Shown here: positions 6,878 through 8,220 of the stretch, in pieces
Layout of the letters: the number at the start of each line of letters is the position of its first letter
Position numbering within the stretch: position 1 is the first letter of the stretch
Assembly (NCBI GenBank): GCA_964414715.1
Contig: CAYPXN010000127.1
Coordinates: forward strand, 1-8,220
Origin: CAYPXN01 sp964414715
Lineage (GTDB): Bacteria > UBA10199 > JADFYH01
Length of the DNA: 8,220 bases
Direction of reading: 5' to 3'
Notes under the pieces: generated by a model
The model's input: only the letters and a program-made list of their open reading frames with translations
What the model was told of the DNA's origin: nothing
Database searches by the model: none
Position numbers and translations under genes: made by a program

Positions 6878-8206
6878 ATGTCAGCTTTAAAGAAAATTGT
6901 AAAATCCATCTCAGACCGAACTTCTCAACAAGAATTTTTTGCTTCTCAGCTTAAGCTCGCATTTCACGTTCTTTTTGTGGCAGCGCCTATGGGCGTCATC
7001 GTTGGGCTTGGAATTGCTGTTTACGATTACTTGGTAAACACATTCTTGTGGGGGAGGTTTGTAAATACTTTTTCTCCTGAGTTTTTATGCCTCATTCCAA
7101 CTGTGGGAATGTTTTTGACAGGTTTGGTGATGTATTGTTTTAGAGTTCCTTCACCTTCGATGGCGGATGAAGTGGTGAAGGCTTACCATGGAAAAGAAGG
7201 GGGAATTGATTATAAGACGGCCTTTCCAAAACTTGCCGCTTCCTTGACCACGATGGGTTTTGGAGCAAGCGCGGGGATGGAGGGCGCTAGTAAGTGGTTG
7301 GGGGCAACAATTACATCTTTTTTGCAAATTCAGATCAATAAGTGGAAGAAGCTTAAAATATTGCAAGGAAGCGTCGAGACGAGCCTGCTTGCAGGAGCGG
7401 CTGCGGGAATTGGAGCCATTTTCAGGGCGCCTCTTACAGGAGCCATCATGGGCGTGGAGTCTCCTTATAAAAAGGATTTGGCACACGAATCATTGATTCA
7501 TGGTTTAGTAGCTGCAGCAACGAGTTATGCCACTTTCATTCTGTTACGTCCTAATACGCCTTATTTTCCTATTAAATTTCACTATGTCCTCAACTATCGG
7601 GATATTTTTTATTCTTTAATTTTGGGATTGTTGGCAGGTCTTACATCCCATTTGTTTTTAAATCTGCTTTACTCAATCAAGAGAGTATTGAATGCATGGA
7701 AAATTCATCTGCTATGGAAATATTTATTGGGTGGTTTATTGCTTTCTCTGATTGCATTCATTTCATACAAATATATGGGAGAAGCTGCCACGCTACATGC
7801 AGGTTTGCCCGTAGCTAATAGCTTTTTGAATGGCGATTATACTTTGCATGTATGTATTTTTCTTTTTGTAGCGAAGCTTTGTGCGACGGCAATTACTTTT
7901 GGTGCAGGGGGAGTGGGAGGCTTGTTTGTTCCTTCAGCGACTATCGGTGCGGCTTTGGGTGCGATTTGTGATATTTTGTTTACTCCCAGTCAACCGGGAG
8001 TATTTACCTTAATCGGAATCGCAGCCTTTACGGGAGCGAGTTATAATAGCTTGTTGTTTGCTGCTGTGTTTGTGGCAGAGGCCACAGGCAGTCCAGCACT
8101 TCTGGTGCCTGGGCTCTTGGCTTCAAGCGTTGCCTTTCTTGTTTCTTCGGAATTTTCAAACTCTCCTTCACAGAAAAAACAAAGAGTAGAACAGGCTTTG
8201 TATTGA
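6878..8206 (+). CDS. eriC: CLC-type fluoride/proton antiporter (CLC-F family)
   Basis: A 442-residue multi-pass inner-membrane protein of the CLC superfamily, with no CBS domains. Family signatures are GFGASAGMEGASKWLGA (the GREGP loop, gating glutamate E135), AGIGAIFRAPLTGAIMGVE (ending E194), GAGGVGGLFVP (from G342) and GASYNSLLFAAVFVAEATG. Several marks point to the fluoride subfamily: M95 in SPSMADE sits where chloride CLCs have the anion-binding Ser, GREGP reads GMEGA, and S195 replaces the internal proton glutamate. The final SxYxxQ-type motif reads SNSPSQ, so S429 replaces the central Tyr. The upstream fluoride riboswitch is strong independent support. CLC-F proteins expel cytoplasmic fluoride in exchange for protons. 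The start is fixed by AGGAGG. A chloride channel or transporter is the alternative, made unlikely by the riboswitch. The symbol is the broad family name. Confidence 0.9.
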   Translation: MSALKKIVKSISDRTSQQEFFASQLKLAFHVLFVAAPMGVIVGLGIAVYDYLVNTFLWGRFVNTFSPEFLCLIPTVGMFLTGLVMYCFRVPSPSMADEVVKAYHGKEGGIDYKTAFPKLAASLTTMGFGASAGMEGASKWLGATITSFLQIQINKWKKLKILQGSVETSLLAGAAAGIGAIFRAPLTGAIMGVESPYKKDLAHESLIHGLVAAATSYATFILLRPNTPYFPIKFHYVLNYRDIFYSLILGLLAGLTSHLFLNLLYSIKRVLNAWKIHLLWKYLLGGLLLSLIAFISYKYMGEAATLHAGLPVANSFLNGDYTLHVCIFLFVAKLCATAITFGAGGVGGLFVPSATIGAALGAICDILFTPSQPGVFTLIGIAAFTGASYNSLLFAAVFVAEATGSPALLVPGLLASSVAFLVSSEFSNSPSQKKQRVEQALY

Positions 8207-8220
8207 GATTCAATGTGGAG

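Overview
The window holds five complete genes, all on the + strand, in three blocks. The organism is a bacterium of moderate GC. The N-terminal lipobox on one product and the clustering of prkA, yhbH/yeaH and spoVR/ycgB suggest a Gram-negative lineage such as the deltaproteobacterial/myxobacterial groups. That placement is inference; nothing in the window fixes the taxon.

Block 1 (95-4931) is the conserved stress/starvation cluster: PrkA (YeaG-like serine kinase with an AAA+ module), a YhbH/YeaH protein (DUF444, von Willebrand A-like) and SpoVR/YcgB. All three are complete with their signature motifs. They probably form one transcription unit, preceded by a terminator-like hairpin. Each of the two gene gaps carries a palindromic element. 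One is a perfect 10-bp C/G-rich hairpin before yhbH. The other is an ~81-bp element with terminal inverted repeats that ends just before spoVR and leaves that gene without a visible Shine-Dalgarno sequence.

Block 2 (about 4990-6713) is a single secreted lipoprotein of unknown function. It has a signal peptide with Cys23 as the lipidation site, a beta-rich N-terminal domain, 11 tandem pentapeptide repeats and a large unrecognised C-terminal domain. A sigma70-like promoter lies upstream.

Block 3 (6731-8206) is a fluoride-resistance module. A promoter candidate is followed by a leader that reads as a fluoride (crcB-type) riboswitch, and then by a CLC-family membrane protein. The protein keeps the gating glutamate but has Met where chloride CLCs have Ser, and Met in place of Arg in the GREGP motif. 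It lacks the internal proton glutamate. These are marks of the CLC-F fluoride/proton antiporter subfamily. The RNA and the protein support each other: fluoride should bind the aptamer, free the ribosome-binding site and raise exporter synthesis.

No tRNA, rRNA, CRISPR array, insertion sequence or transposase gene was seen. Intergenic stretches are all shorter than 170 bases and are described in the features. The most notable content is the fluoride module with its atypical aptamer pairing and atypical antiporter residues, followed by the palindromic elements inside the prkA cluster.
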